64,000 nucleotides of DNA from contig DAOTVC010000003.1 of assembly GCA_034437215.1 (NCBI GenBank), positions 8,390 through 72,389 of the forward strand, written 5' to 3'. The DNA is from DAOTVC01 sp034437215 (GTDB lineage Bacteria; Chloroflexota; Anaerolineae; B4-G1; SLSP01). The notes below the pieces were generated by a model that was given only the letters and a program-made list of their open reading frames with translations, did no database searches and was not told where the DNA came from. Made by a program: the position numbers and the translations under genes. Of the stretch, positions 8,830 through 16,647 are shown piece by piece (position 1 is the first letter of the stretch; each line of letters opens with the position of its first letter).

Positions 8830-9060
8830 GTGCCCATAGCAAACTCTCTTCTCGCTTTCGTCCTGACACTGCTGCTTCTCTTTCCTGCCGGTCTCCAACC
8901 TCAAGCTCTCAGCGGAGATAGGAGTGCCGCCGACTACTGCCCCGCGCTGTCGGCGCCTACGGGCCCGACGGTCACCGTGTCCACCGTCTCCGAAGATGAG
9001 TACGTCGAGCCGCCGGAACTGACCCCGCGCCTCTACCTGCCCCTGGTGCTGAGAGACTGA
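8830..9060 (+). CDS. Small secreted protein with YLPLV tail
   Basis: This is a 76-residue product from GTG 8830 (AAGGAG 7 bases upstream). Residues 1-26 look like a signal peptide (IANSLLAFVLTLLLLFPAG). The mature ~45 residues have no recognisable domain and end in LYLPLVLRD, almost the same ending as the beta-helix protein at 5233. The product is little more than an export signal and this tail, which makes it useful for judging what the tail does. Confidence 0.7.
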   Translation: MPIANSLLAFVLTLLLLFPAGLQPQALSGDRSAADYCPALSAPTGPTVTVSTVSEDEYVEPPELTPRLYLPLVLRD

Positions 9061-9091
9061 GAGAAGAGTCGAATTTAGGAAACCAGAGTTT

Positions 9092-9251
9092 GACTCTGCT
9101 GAAAAAAGCCTTCTTACCACAGAGGGCACGGAGATTTTTTAAAATTGACCTTCATAAAATCAGGAAACAGAGCGTTTTTATCAAAATATTTCACTATCTC
9201 CTTGATTTTCTCGGTGTTCTCCGTGGTGGAAGAAGTTTTTTCAGGGCAGTC
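9092..9251 (+). repeat. Short mobile repeat, family R, copy 1
   Basis: This is a 160-bp element from GACTCTGCTGAAAAAAG to TTTTTTCAGGGCAGTC with imperfect inverted ends. Internal blocks resemble ACCACAGAGGGCACGGAG and CTCGGTGTTCTCCGTG. Related copies lie at 10133, 38060, 53679, 57670 and 59464. No target duplication is visible here. It carries an open frame that runs into the downstream gene and falsely extends it. Confidence 0.85.
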
Positions 9252-9275
9252 TTAACTTTTATGGAGGAGGTCGCA

Positions 9276-9704
9276 ATGACTGAAGAAGAGACGGCGAAAA
9301 AAGTGGCCATGGGCTGTGCTATGTTCAAGGGACTGCAGATTGTGGGTACCTTTGCTCTATCAACGCTCTTCATCGGCTTCATGCTCTTCATCTTCGGCTT
9401 TTCTATCAAGACGTCCCAGGAGTACGACTGCGTCATCTCTATGGCGGAACGGAGCCGGGAGGTCGTTGCGGTCACCGGAGAGCCTCTGGAACCGGGCTTC
9501 TTTGCGTGGATCTCCTACTTCGAGAGCGGAGGTGGGGTGCGGCAGGGGCACTTCTCGACCTCGGTGTCGGGTCCTAAGGGCAAGGGGCGGGTGTCGGCCT
9601 CCTTCTACCGCACGCCGTTGGGCTCCACCCTCGATATCTGGTTCAAGTCGGGTGGGGAGGAGGTCTCCGTCTACAGCGGCAGCTACCCCTGCCCCGAGCG
9701 GTAA
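9276..9704 (+). CDS. Coa1-like single-pass membrane protein
   Basis: This is a 142-residue protein from ATG 9276, chosen because GGAGGAGG lies 5 bases upstream; the in-frame sequence further upstream belongs to repeat copy 1. One membrane helix (~residues 20-43, IVGTFALSTLFIGFMLFIF) is followed by a soluble domain. The pattern REVVAVTGEPLEPG ... VSGPKGKGRVSASFY matches the cytochrome c oxidase assembly factor Coa1 / Tim21-like domain, which is often found in standalone bacterial proteins of unknown role. No oxidase genes are nearby. Confidence 0.65.
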   Translation: MTEEETAKKVAMGCAMFKGLQIVGTFALSTLFIGFMLFIFGFSIKTSQEYDCVISMAERSREVVAVTGEPLEPGFFAWISYFESGGGVRQGHFSTSVSGPKGKGRVSASFYRTPLGSTLDIWFKSGGEEVSVYSGSYPCPER

Positions 9705-9750
9705 GGGGGGGAGCGTCTAGGGGAGCCATAGATCGTTCTGTAGATGGATC

Positions 9751-10086
9751 CTAAAGGAAAGGCCGGGGCCGGCAGCGTCTCTCTGCCGGCCCCTGTATAC
9801 TGACGACGCCGCCCATCACGGGCAGCACGCCCCCCGAGGTGGCCTTGCCGCGGGGGATCAGGGGCACGCCCTCCTGCGCGGCCCACTTCACGAGGGCCAC
9901 GAGCTCCTCCTCGGAGGCCGGCTGCACGACGGCGTCTGCCAGGGTGTTGCCGACGAGGGGTTTGACCAGCCCCGGCATCTCGCCGATATCGTGGCTGTAG
10001 AGCTTGCGCTCCACACGACGATCGGTAAAGCGGTCTCCAAAAGTATTCTTCAGCCAATCGGTCTGGGGGTGAGATAGTCCGGACAT
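9751..10086 (-). pseudogene. FAD-linked oxidase remnant with internal deletion
   Basis: The start is normal (ATG 10086 with AAGGAGA upstream), and the first ~90 residues match the N-terminus of GlcD/D-lactate-dehydrogenase-type FAD-binding oxidases (KLYSHDIGEMP, PASEEELVALVKWA, PLIPRGKATSGG). A normal protein would continue for several hundred residues. Here the frame passes directly into a GC-rich terminator hairpin (9765-9793) and stops in its T-rich tail, as if the body of the gene were deleted and its start joined to its own terminator. The FAD loop also seems short. Its product would be non-functional. Confidence 0.8.
9765..9793 (-). terminator. Intrinsic terminator of the oxidase remnant
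   Basis: A perfect 11-bp stem (GGGGCCGGCAG with CTGCCGGCCCC) and a 7-base loop are followed on the minus strand by T-rich CCTTTCCTTTAG. Confidence 0.75.
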
Positions 10087-10132
10087 GCGTTCTCCTTGTC
10101 AAAAGAGGGAATGGGGATCAGAAACCAGGGAT

Positions 10133-10291
10133 GACTGCCCTGAAAAACTCCTTCCAACACGGAGAACACCGAGAAAACCAAGGAGATAGTGAAATATCTT
10201 TATAAAAAGCGCTCTTTTGCCTGATTTTATGAAGTCCAATTTAAAAAATCTCCGTGCCCTCTGTGGTAAAAAGGCTTTTTTCAGGAGAGCC
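10133..10291 (-). repeat. Short mobile repeat, family R, copy 2
   Basis: This 159-bp copy is inverted relative to copy 1. It is nearly identical to the copy at 57670-57829 except near its low-identity right end (GAGAGCC). No clear target duplication is present. It lies upstream of the oxidase remnant. Confidence 0.85.
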
Positions 10292-10345
10292 AGCAGTTAG
10301 TCCCCACCTGCTTTCAGGGAAGTCAGTTATGAGCTATCCATGAAT

Positions 10346-10389
10346 GAAACGTAAGGCGTGAGACCCTCACGTCTCACGCCTTACGTTTC
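10346..10389. repeat. Perfect 19-bp inverted repeat hairpin
   Basis: GAAACGTAAGGCGTGAGAC (10346-10364) pairs with its exact complement at 10371-10389 across a 6-base loop. The gap between kbl and the oxidase remnant otherwise holds only repeat copy 2 and a 9-bp inverted repeat (CTGAAAGCG ... CGCTTTCAG, ~10418-10471). The hairpin has no T-run and could be a REP-like repeat. Confidence 0.7.
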
Positions 10390-10512
10390 ACGCCTCGGTC
10401 TAACTCAAGTTAAGGACTGAAAGCGAAATAACTGGGGTATTGTAGGCTTCTCTCAGGAGCGCTTTCAGTTTGCTCTTGCTCAAATTATTAAATTCGCATT
10501 CCTAAACAACCC

Positions 10513-11700
10513 TTATTCGAGAACGCCCAGCTCTTTTCCGATCTCCTCGAACTTCTCGAGTCCGAAGTCCAGGTCGTCCTTTTCCAGAGCGGCGGAGACC
10601 ATGACCCGGATGCGCGCCTCGCCCTTGGGCACGGTGGGGAAGCCGAGGGCCATGGCGAAGACCCCCTCCTCGAAGAGGCGGCGGCTGAAGTTCTTGGCGA
10701 GCTTCACGTCCCCCAACATCACGGGCGTGATGGGGGTGACGCTCCGCCCCACGTCGAAGCCCAGACCCTGCATCTCCTCCTTGAAGTACTCGGTGTTCTC
10801 CCAGAGCCGGTCCACGAGCGTTGTGGACTCGGAGAGGATCTCTACGGCTGCCAGGCAGGCTGCCGTGTCGGCGGCGGTGACCGCGTTGGAGAAGAGGAAG
10901 GGGCGGGCCTTCTGGCGGAGGTAGTCGATGATGACCCGCTTGCCGGCGATGACGCCGCCTACCACGCCGAAGGCTTTGGAGAAGGTACCGACCTCCACGT
11001 CGAACTTACCGTGGAGCCCGAAGTGATCGACGATCCCACGACCGCCGTGGCCCAGCACGCCCTCGCCGTGGGCGTCGTCCACCATGGTCAGCAGCCCGTG
11101 CGCCTTGGCGACCTCGTAGATCTTGTCCAGGGGGGCGACGTCCCCGTCCATGGAGAAGACGCCGTCGGTGACGACGAGGCCCCGGCGATAGTCGGGAAGG
11201 TGCTCTTTCACCTTCGCCTCCAGATCCTCGGTATCGCAGTGTTCGTAGACGATGATCTTGGCGCGGCTCAGGCGAGCCCCATCGATGATGCTGGCGTGGT
11301 TGAGGCGGTCGGAGAAGATTACGTCCTCTTTGCCCACCAGGGGCGGAAGGGCGGCCTGATTGGCGACGAAGCCGCTCTGCACGTAGAGAGTATCCTCCAC
11401 GTTCTTGAAGGCCGCTACCTGCTCCTCTAACTTCTTGTGGATGCGCAGGGTGCCGGCGATGGTGCGGACGGCGGTGGGGCCGGCGCCGTACTTCTCCAGC
11501 GCCGTCTGGGCGGCGTCGACCAGGTGCGGGTTGTTGGCCAGCCCGAGGTAGTTGTTGGTGGAGAGATTGAGCACCTTCTGGCCGTCGACGATCATCCGCG
11601 CCCCCGGCGGCGACTCGATGACGCGGAGCTGGATCAACAGGCCCGCTTCACTCAGATCCTGAATCTCTTCTTCAATCCACTGCAGCTTTGGTTCAGTCAT
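10513..11700 (-). CDS. kbl: 2-amino-3-ketobutyrate CoA ligase (glycine C-acetyltransferase)
   Basis: This 395-residue protein is a PLP-dependent alpha-oxoamine synthase that converts 2-amino-3-ketobutyrate plus CoA to glycine and acetyl-CoA. Family motifs are present: NNYLGLA, GTLRIHKKLE, VDDAHGEGVLG with the cofactor-binding aspartate, and GTFSKAFGVVGG with the Schiff-base lysine. I chose ATG 11700 because GAGGAGG lies 6 bases upstream; an in-frame start 7 codons earlier has none. It lies 49 bases downstream of tdh, the enzyme that makes its substrate, so both form a threonine-degradation operon read from the tdh promoter. Confidence 0.95.
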   Translation of the reverse strand: MTEPKLQWIEEEIQDLSEAGLLIQLRVIESPPGARMIVDGQKVLNLSTNNYLGLANNPHLVDAAQTALEKYGAGPTAVRTIAGTLRIHKKLEEQVAAFKNVEDTLYVQSGFVANQAALPPLVGKEDVIFSDRLNHASIIDGARLSRAKIIVYEHCDTEDLEAKVKEHLPDYRRGLVVTDGVFSMDGDVAPLDKIYEVAKAHGLLTMVDDAHGEGVLGHGGRGIVDHFGLHGKFDVEVGTFSKAFGVVGGVIAGKRVIIDYLRQKARPFLFSNAVTAADTAACLAAVEILSESTTLVDRLWENTEYFKEEMQGLGFDVGRSVTPITPVMLGDVKLAKNFSRRLFEEGVFAMALGFPTVPKGEARIRVMVSAALEKDDLDFGLEKFEEIGKELGVLE

Positions 11701-11749
11701 GGAATCCTCCTCGTGTGACAAGTGAGCCCCCTTGATGAGGCTACGCTTA

Positions 11750-12802
11750 CTACTCTCCCGGGTACATCACAATCTTGCCGCTCTCTCCCGAGGCCATCGT
11801 CTCCATCGCTTCGTGCCAGCGGCTCAGGGGAAACTCGTGGGTGATGAGCGGACGCAGGTCGATGACCCCCGATGCCAGCAGCGCGCGCATCTCGTACCAG
11901 GTCTCCCAGAGGCGGCGCCCCGCGATCCCGTGCACGGTGATGCCCTTCATGATGACGAGGTTGTTCAGGTCGAAGTTGTCGAGGGGGCGGGGGGCGAGAC
12001 CGAGCAGCGCCGCCTCCCCCCCCGGTTTCAGCATCGAGAGCCCCTGGATCAGGGCCGCGGGCGCTCCCGCCATCTCGATGAGGACGTCGAAGCCCTTCTC
12101 GCGCACCGCGTCCTGGGCCCGCACCGCGACGTCGTCCTCGGACGGGTTCAGGGCGAGATCCGCCCCCAGCTGGCGCGCCAGCTCCAGCCGGTAGGGGCTC
12201 AGATCGGTCGCCACAACGACCTCGGCCCCGAAGGCGCGGGCCACGGGAATGGACATCAGACCGGCAGGGCCGCACCCCGTGATAAAGACCGTCTTGCCCC
12301 GCACGTCGGTGGCGGAGACGGTGTGGACGGCGTTACCGAAGTTCTCCTGAAGGCTGGCGACGGGCAGCGGCATGTCGGTGGGGTTCTTCCAGGCGTTCTC
12401 GACGGGCAGTACGACGTACTCGGCATAGCAGCCGTCGACGTCAACGCCCAGGATCTGCGTGTTCTGGCAGACGTGCGCCTTGCCCAGCTTACACTGCTGG
12501 CAGACGCCGCAGACGATGTGGCTCTCGGCAGAGACGAAGTCGCCGACCCCCGGCTCGTCGGGACGCACCGCCGCGCCGACCTCGACGATCTCACCGGCAA
12601 ATTCGTGTCCGACGATGAGAGGGGGCTCGATACGGCTCTGGGACCAACGGTCCCACTTGTAGATGTGCACGTCCGTCCCGCAGATCGACGTCGCTTGCAC
12701 CTTGATCAGAACGTCGCGGGGTCCGGGTTGGGGGACGTCGGTCCGCAGGAGCTCCAAACCGGGCGCTGGGTGCTGTTTTACGATCGCCTGCATATCTGCC
12801 AT
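11750..12802 (-). CDS. tdh: L-threonine 3-dehydrogenase (zinc alcohol dehydrogenase family)
   Basis: This 350-residue medium-chain dehydrogenase/reductase oxidises L-threonine to 2-amino-3-ketobutyrate with NAD. The catalytic zinc site includes the Cys in TSICGTDVHIYKWD and GHEFAGEIVEVG. The structural zinc lobe has CGVCQQCKLGKAHVC, and the Rossmann nucleotide site is GCGPAGLMSIPVARAFGA. The THIYKWD-like signature and adjacency to kbl favour threonine over other alcohols. The ATG has AAAGGAG 7 bases upstream. A long leader (12803-13058) separates it from a good promoter. Confidence 0.9.
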   Translation of the reverse strand: MADMQAIVKQHPAPGLELLRTDVPQPGPRDVLIKVQATSICGTDVHIYKWDRWSQSRIEPPLIVGHEFAGEIVEVGAAVRPDEPGVGDFVSAESHIVCGVCQQCKLGKAHVCQNTQILGVDVDGCYAEYVVLPVENAWKNPTDMPLPVASLQENFGNAVHTVSATDVRGKTVFITGCGPAGLMSIPVARAFGAEVVVATDLSPYRLELARQLGADLALNPSEDDVAVRAQDAVREKGFDVLIEMAGAPAALIQGLSMLKPGGEAALLGLAPRPLDNFDLNNLVIMKGITVHGIAGRRLWETWYEMRALLASGVIDLRPLITHEFPLSRWHEAMETMASGESGKIVMYPGE

Positions 12803-13058
12803 TCTGACTCCTTTCCTAGGACCGGGCGGGACGAGCGTAACGCCCGGAGAATATGGATTGCTTTACACCGTGATGAGGGGCTTACCGCCACGTTGCCGAC
12901 GTCGTGCTGGTTACCGGAGAGGACAGAGCATGGGGGGATGCCGGCGCGCGTTCAGTCCATGGGTCAAACCTCGGATGATCTACAGTCACATTATCCTTCC
13001 CGGTTCAGCGACGCGTAGGGGATCTCGACGCCCCTGCGAATGAATGGTCCGCGCTCCA
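12803..13058 (-). promoter_or_regulatory. Long 5' leader of tdh-kbl mRNA
   Basis: Transcription from the promoter at 13065-13093 would give a ~255-base leader. It contains hairpins GAATGG/CCATTC (13041-13060), GGGG/CCCC (13016-13036) and, just before the ribosome binding site, CCGGGCG/CGCCCGG (12820-12846). It also contains a short ORF at its extreme 5' end. I could not match it to the glycine riboswitch, T-box or cobalamin consensus. Confidence 0.5.
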
Positions 13059-13059
13059 T
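12991..13059 (-). CDS. Possible leader peptide (22 codons) of tdh-kbl
   Basis: ATG 13059 begins 5 bases after the -10 box, so it would be the first codon of the transcript. The frame runs 22 codons to TAA and includes an Arg-Arg pair, one Pro-Tyr and no threonine or glycine run that would suggest classical attenuation. Its position, rather than its composition, is the evidence. Confidence 0.3.
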   Translation of the reverse strand: MERGPFIRRGVEIPYASLNREG

Positions 13060-13064
13060 TCACG

Positions 13065-13093
13065 AGTATAACACCGGCGGAGAACAGTTACAA
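13065..13093 (-). promoter_or_regulatory. Promoter of tdh-kbl
   Basis: On the minus strand, TTGTAA (13093-13088), a spacer of exactly 17 bases and TATACT (13070-13065) form a good sigma-A-type promoter. Confidence 0.65.
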
Positions 13094-13216
13094 TAGCAAG
13101 GGGGAACCTAACGGGGATGACATCTGTAATCTTTGCGGCGGCTCAAAAACCTTTCTCTTTGGACTCTTCATGATATACTTGGGCTAGAAACCATTCTCAC
13201 TCTACGGAGGTCCTAG

Positions 13217-14143
13217 ATGAAGCATTTCCTCACGTTAGCCGATCTGAAGTCAGAAGAGTTCCGCCAGCTCTTGGAGGGGGCCGTGCGCCTCAAGCAGGAG
13301 CTTCGAGAAAAGGGGGTGAACGACCCGCTCCTCAAAGGGAAGGTGCTGGGCATGATCTTCCAGAAGCCCAGCCTCCGCACCCGCGTCTCCTTCGACGTCG
13401 CCATGCTGCAGCTGGGGGGCAATGCTCTTTACCTCTCTCCTAACGAGATTCAGCTGGGCAAGCGCGAGAGCGTCGCCGATGTCGCCCGGGTCATCTCCCG
13501 CTACGTCGACCTGGTCATGGCCCGCGTCTTCACCCACTACGACCTGGTCCAACTGGCCAAGTATGGCAGTGTGCCCGTCATCAACGGGCTCTCCGACTAC
13601 AGCCATCCCTGCCAGGGGGCTGCCGACTTCTTGACCATCCTGGAGCGTTTCGGCGACTTCGAAGGGCGGAAGCTGGCCTACCTGGGTGACGGCAACAATG
13701 TCTCCACCTCCCTCTGCTTCGGGGCAGCGCTCTTGGGCATGGATTTCACCATCGCTACCCCGAAGGGATACGAGCTCCACCCCGCCGTTTGGGATATGGG
13801 ACAGCGGATGGCTGCCGGAACTGGGGCCACCTTGCAGATGACCTACGATCCTCTGGAGGCCAGTGAGGGTGCCGACGTCATCTACACCGATGCGTGGTCC
13901 TCCATGGGTCAGGAGGCGGAGGCCGAGAAGCGGCGGATGGTCTTCCCACCCTACCGTGTGGACGAGGGCAAGTTGGAGGTGGCGCAGGACGAGGCCATCG
14001 TGATGCACTGTCTGCCCGCCCATCGGGGTGAGGAGATCACCGATGCTGTCGCCGACGGGCCGCATTCGGCCCTCTTTGATCAGGCGGAAAATCGCCTACA
14101 CGCCCAGAAGGCGGTCATTCTCTGGCTGTTGGATCTGCTGTAG
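13217..14143 (+). CDS. argF: Ornithine carbamoyltransferase
   Basis: This 308-residue enzyme makes citrulline from ornithine and carbamoyl phosphate in arginine synthesis (or the reverse in catabolism). The carbamoyl-phosphate loop reads KPSLRTRVSFD (residues 50-60), with Leu where the family usually has Thr in STRTR. HPCQ is at 130-133, and the ornithine-binding MHCLPAHRG lies near the C-terminus. Length is normal. GGAGG lies 8 bases before the ATG. No other arg gene is adjacent, and a hairpin follows, so it appears monocistronic. Confidence 0.95.
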   Translation: MKHFLTLADLKSEEFRQLLEGAVRLKQELREKGVNDPLLKGKVLGMIFQKPSLRTRVSFDVAMLQLGGNALYLSPNEIQLGKRESVADVARVISRYVDLVMARVFTHYDLVQLAKYGSVPVINGLSDYSHPCQGAADFLTILERFGDFEGRKLAYLGDGNNVSTSLCFGAALLGMDFTIATPKGYELHPAVWDMGQRMAAGTGATLQMTYDPLEASEGADVIYTDAWSSMGQEAEAEKRRMVFPPYRVDEGKLEVAQDEAIVMHCLPAHRGEEITDAVADGPHSALFDQAENRLHAQKAVILWLLDLL

Positions 14144-14157
14144 GCAGGAAGGGTGGG

Positions 14158-14180
14158 GGAGCAGAGGGCCTCTCTGCTCC
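14158..14180 (+). terminator. Hairpin after argF
   Basis: A 9-bp perfect stem (GGAGCAGAG with CTCTGCTCC) with a 5-base loop lies 14 bases past the argF stop. The T-run is weak. Confidence 0.5.
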
Positions 14181-14285
14181 TCTAGTGATAACCTGTTAAG
14201 TTTTCTGGACTGAAGGCGCGGGACCGGGAAAGGCCTCTTCGGTTCTAAGCTGTAAAGTGAATTAGATCAGAGTGGGAGCGTAGCT

Positions 14286-16541
14286 GTGGCCGGTAACCGA
14301 GCGCGATTCGAGAAAGCAAAGCAGCGGGCCAGTGATCTGGTCTGGGATGAGCAGTGGTCGCAGGCGGTCGAGGCGTACGAGCGCGCCCTTCAGGAGTTCC
14401 CCGATGACGAGTCCGTCCTCATGGGGTACGCCTGGGCGCTCTTCAACAGTGGTGACGTGGACAGGGCAGCTGAGATCTACCAGCGTCTGACGAAGCTGGA
14501 GCCCAAGAATCCCGTTCCCTACGAGCGGTTGGCCGAGATCCTGATCCAGAGGGGGAAGCCGCAAGAGGCAGGCGAGATGTACGTCCAGGCTGCCTCCCGT
14601 TATGAGGCTCAGGGTGCACAGGAGAAACAGGTCCCCCTGCTGGAGAAGGCGATACGGGCCCAACCCGAGAACCCCCGCGCCTGGTCTTCACTGTTGGAGT
14701 ACTATCAGAAAGAGGGGTTGCTGAACGCAGCCGTGCGCGCGACCGAGTGGCTGGCGTATCTCTATCAGCAGGAGCGCCCCAAGGTTGCGATTGAGATCTG
14801 CCGGCAGGTGCAGGCTCTCGTGCCTCACCATCGACAGCTGGGTCAGGTGCTCACCCTGCTACAGAGCAATCGGCCCGTGCCTCGCCCCACCTCCACCGGG
14901 GAGCCCTCCGTCTCGCTGGAAGAGTTCTTGGCGGCCGATCAGTTGACGACCGACCTGGAGGACGTGGGGACCCCGACGGACATCGCCCGACAGCGGGCTC
15001 TGGAGTCTCTGGCGGAGTCGATCTTCGAGGAGCGCCCCCAGGCCCCCGGTATCTCCCAAGAGGAGGTCAACCTCCTTATCGGCAAGGCGGTCGATGCCCA
15101 GACCCGCGGGGATCTTGAGGAGGCCATCTCGGCCTACGAACAACTCCTCGATGCCAATGTCGATATGGCCTCCATGCACTTCAACCTCGGCCTGCTCTAC
15201 AAGGAGCAGATGCGTTTCGAAGAGGCCATCGAGGAGCTGGAGCAGGCACGGCTGGATTCGGAGTACGTTCTGGCGAGCCACTACGCGTTGGGTGAGTGCT
15301 ACCAGGCCAAGGCCGAATTCAACGAGGCTCTGGGCCATTTCTTGGAGGCCGTCAAGATCATCGATCTGGCGACCGTCGAGCGTACTCAGGTGGACGATCT
15401 CATCCGGGTCTACGAGGGGCTCGCCCAGAGTCTCATCAACACCGGCGAACCGGAGCGGGTGCAGAGCCTCGCCAGCTCCCTGGTCGGCTTCCTCAACCAG
15501 CGTGGCTGGGAGGACGAGGTGACCAAGGCTCGCCAACGTCTCGACGATCTGGCGCGCAGCGGGACGGTCTTGAGCCTCGCGGAGATCATCAGCCTGCCGG
15601 AGGCGGAGACGATCATGCGGTCGGTGGCGCTGGCGCAGGAGTATACGCGGCGGGAGAAGCCCTATTCGGCCCTCGAGGAGTTGACCTACGCCGTGAGCAG
15701 GACCCCCTTCTATCTCCCTCTGCACAGCATGCTCGGTAACCTGCGCATGGATCTGGGGCAGCTGGACGCCGCCTTGGATACCTACCGCATCATCGCGCGT
15801 ACCTACGAGATTCGCGGACAGGTTCCCCAGGCCCTCACGACCTACAGCCAGATTCTCGAGCTCTCTCCTCTCGATGTGGCCGTTCACCGCCGGGTCATCG
15901 ATATCTACATTCGGCGGGGGCAGATCGACGACGCGCTGCAGCAGCATCTGCAGCTCGCCGATGCCTACTACCAGATGGCCCAGCTGGATCGGGCCCGCGA
16001 GAGCTACGCTGAGGCCATGCGCCTGGCCCCCCGAGGCTCCCCGGAGCCGAATTGGGAGGTGCGCCTCCTACACCGGATGGCCGACCTCGATATGCAGCGG
16101 TTGGACTGGAAGGCGGCGATCAAGGACTACGAACACATCACTCGTGTCGCCCCGGATGACGAGCGTGCTCATCTGGGCCTGATGCGCCTCTATCCGCGCA
16201 CGGGACGCGTCCACCTGGGCCTCCAGGCGCTGGATAGGCTCCTGAAGCGTTACCTCAGCACCAAGCGCGTGGAAAAGGCGCTGGCGGTCCTCATCGACCT
16301 GGTGCAGGAGGAGCCCGATTCTATCCCGCTGCGCTACCGGGCCGCCCAGCTCTGCCTCAACGTGGGGCGTCGGGAGGAGGCGCTGGAGCATCTGGACGTC
16401 TTGGGGGATCTGCAGCTTGAGGCGGGCAAGAAGGCCGACGCGTTGAAGACCATTGAGGCGATCATCGCTCTCAAGCCGCCCAGCGCGGAGGCTTATACCA
16501 GCCTCTACAAGGAGTTGAGTGGACGCGAGCCGCCGGCCTGA
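14286..16541 (+). CDS. Large TPR-repeat protein
   Basis: This is a 751-residue protein from GTG 14286 (GGGAG upstream) with no signal peptide or membrane helix. It is built mostly of tetratricopeptide repeats with the typical W/Y-A-x-G-x-F/Y pattern (AVEAYERALQEFPDDESVLMGYAWAL-like units split across ~20-240, 265-350, 450-620 and 610-740), separated by a less regular acidic linker (~200-260). TPR arrays scaffold protein complexes; the partner is unknown. It precedes cdaA by 106 bases in the same direction, but there is no overlap to argue for a shared role. Confidence 0.85.
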   Translation: MAGNRARFEKAKQRASDLVWDEQWSQAVEAYERALQEFPDDESVLMGYAWALFNSGDVDRAAEIYQRLTKLEPKNPVPYERLAEILIQRGKPQEAGEMYVQAASRYEAQGAQEKQVPLLEKAIRAQPENPRAWSSLLEYYQKEGLLNAAVRATEWLAYLYQQERPKVAIEICRQVQALVPHHRQLGQVLTLLQSNRPVPRPTSTGEPSVSLEEFLAADQLTTDLEDVGTPTDIARQRALESLAESIFEERPQAPGISQEEVNLLIGKAVDAQTRGDLEEAISAYEQLLDANVDMASMHFNLGLLYKEQMRFEEAIEELEQARLDSEYVLASHYALGECYQAKAEFNEALGHFLEAVKIIDLATVERTQVDDLIRVYEGLAQSLINTGEPERVQSLASSLVGFLNQRGWEDEVTKARQRLDDLARSGTVLSLAEIISLPEAETIMRSVALAQEYTRREKPYSALEELTYAVSRTPFYLPLHSMLGNLRMDLGQLDAALDTYRIIARTYEIRGQVPQALTTYSQILELSPLDVAVHRRVIDIYIRRGQIDDALQQHLQLADAYYQMAQLDRARESYAEAMRLAPRGSPEPNWEVRLLHRMADLDMQRLDWKAAIKDYEHITRVAPDDERAHLGLMRLYPRTGRVHLGLQALDRLLKRYLSTKRVEKALAVLIDLVQEEPDSIPLRYRAAQLCLNVGRREEALEHLDVLGDLQLEAGKKADALKTIEAIIALKPPSAEAYTSLYKELSGREPPA

Positions 16542-16647
16542 TCAATGGAGGGTAGGGCACCTCGCCGGCGAGGGTGTTATAGAGGGTGTCGGACTATATA
16601 GTGGTGGATAAGTTAGTGAATCGATCGAGATACGAAGTTGTAGTGGT

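Noticed and set aside
9092..10291. Composite transposon bounded by repeat copies 1 and 2
   Set aside because: No transposase lies between them and neither pair of outer flanks forms a target duplication.
11732..13018. 428-residue plus-strand frame over tdh
   Set aside because: It is antisense to tdh, which has full family motifs; no ribosome binding site or recognisable domain.
12803..13058. Glycine riboswitch or T-box in the tdh leader
   Set aside because: The glycine-aptamer core and the T-box antiterminator sequence are not present.
16556..16575. CCTCGCCGGCGAGG palindrome as terminator after the TPR gene
   Set aside because: It is short, has no loop space and no T-run; may be chance in GC-rich sequence.
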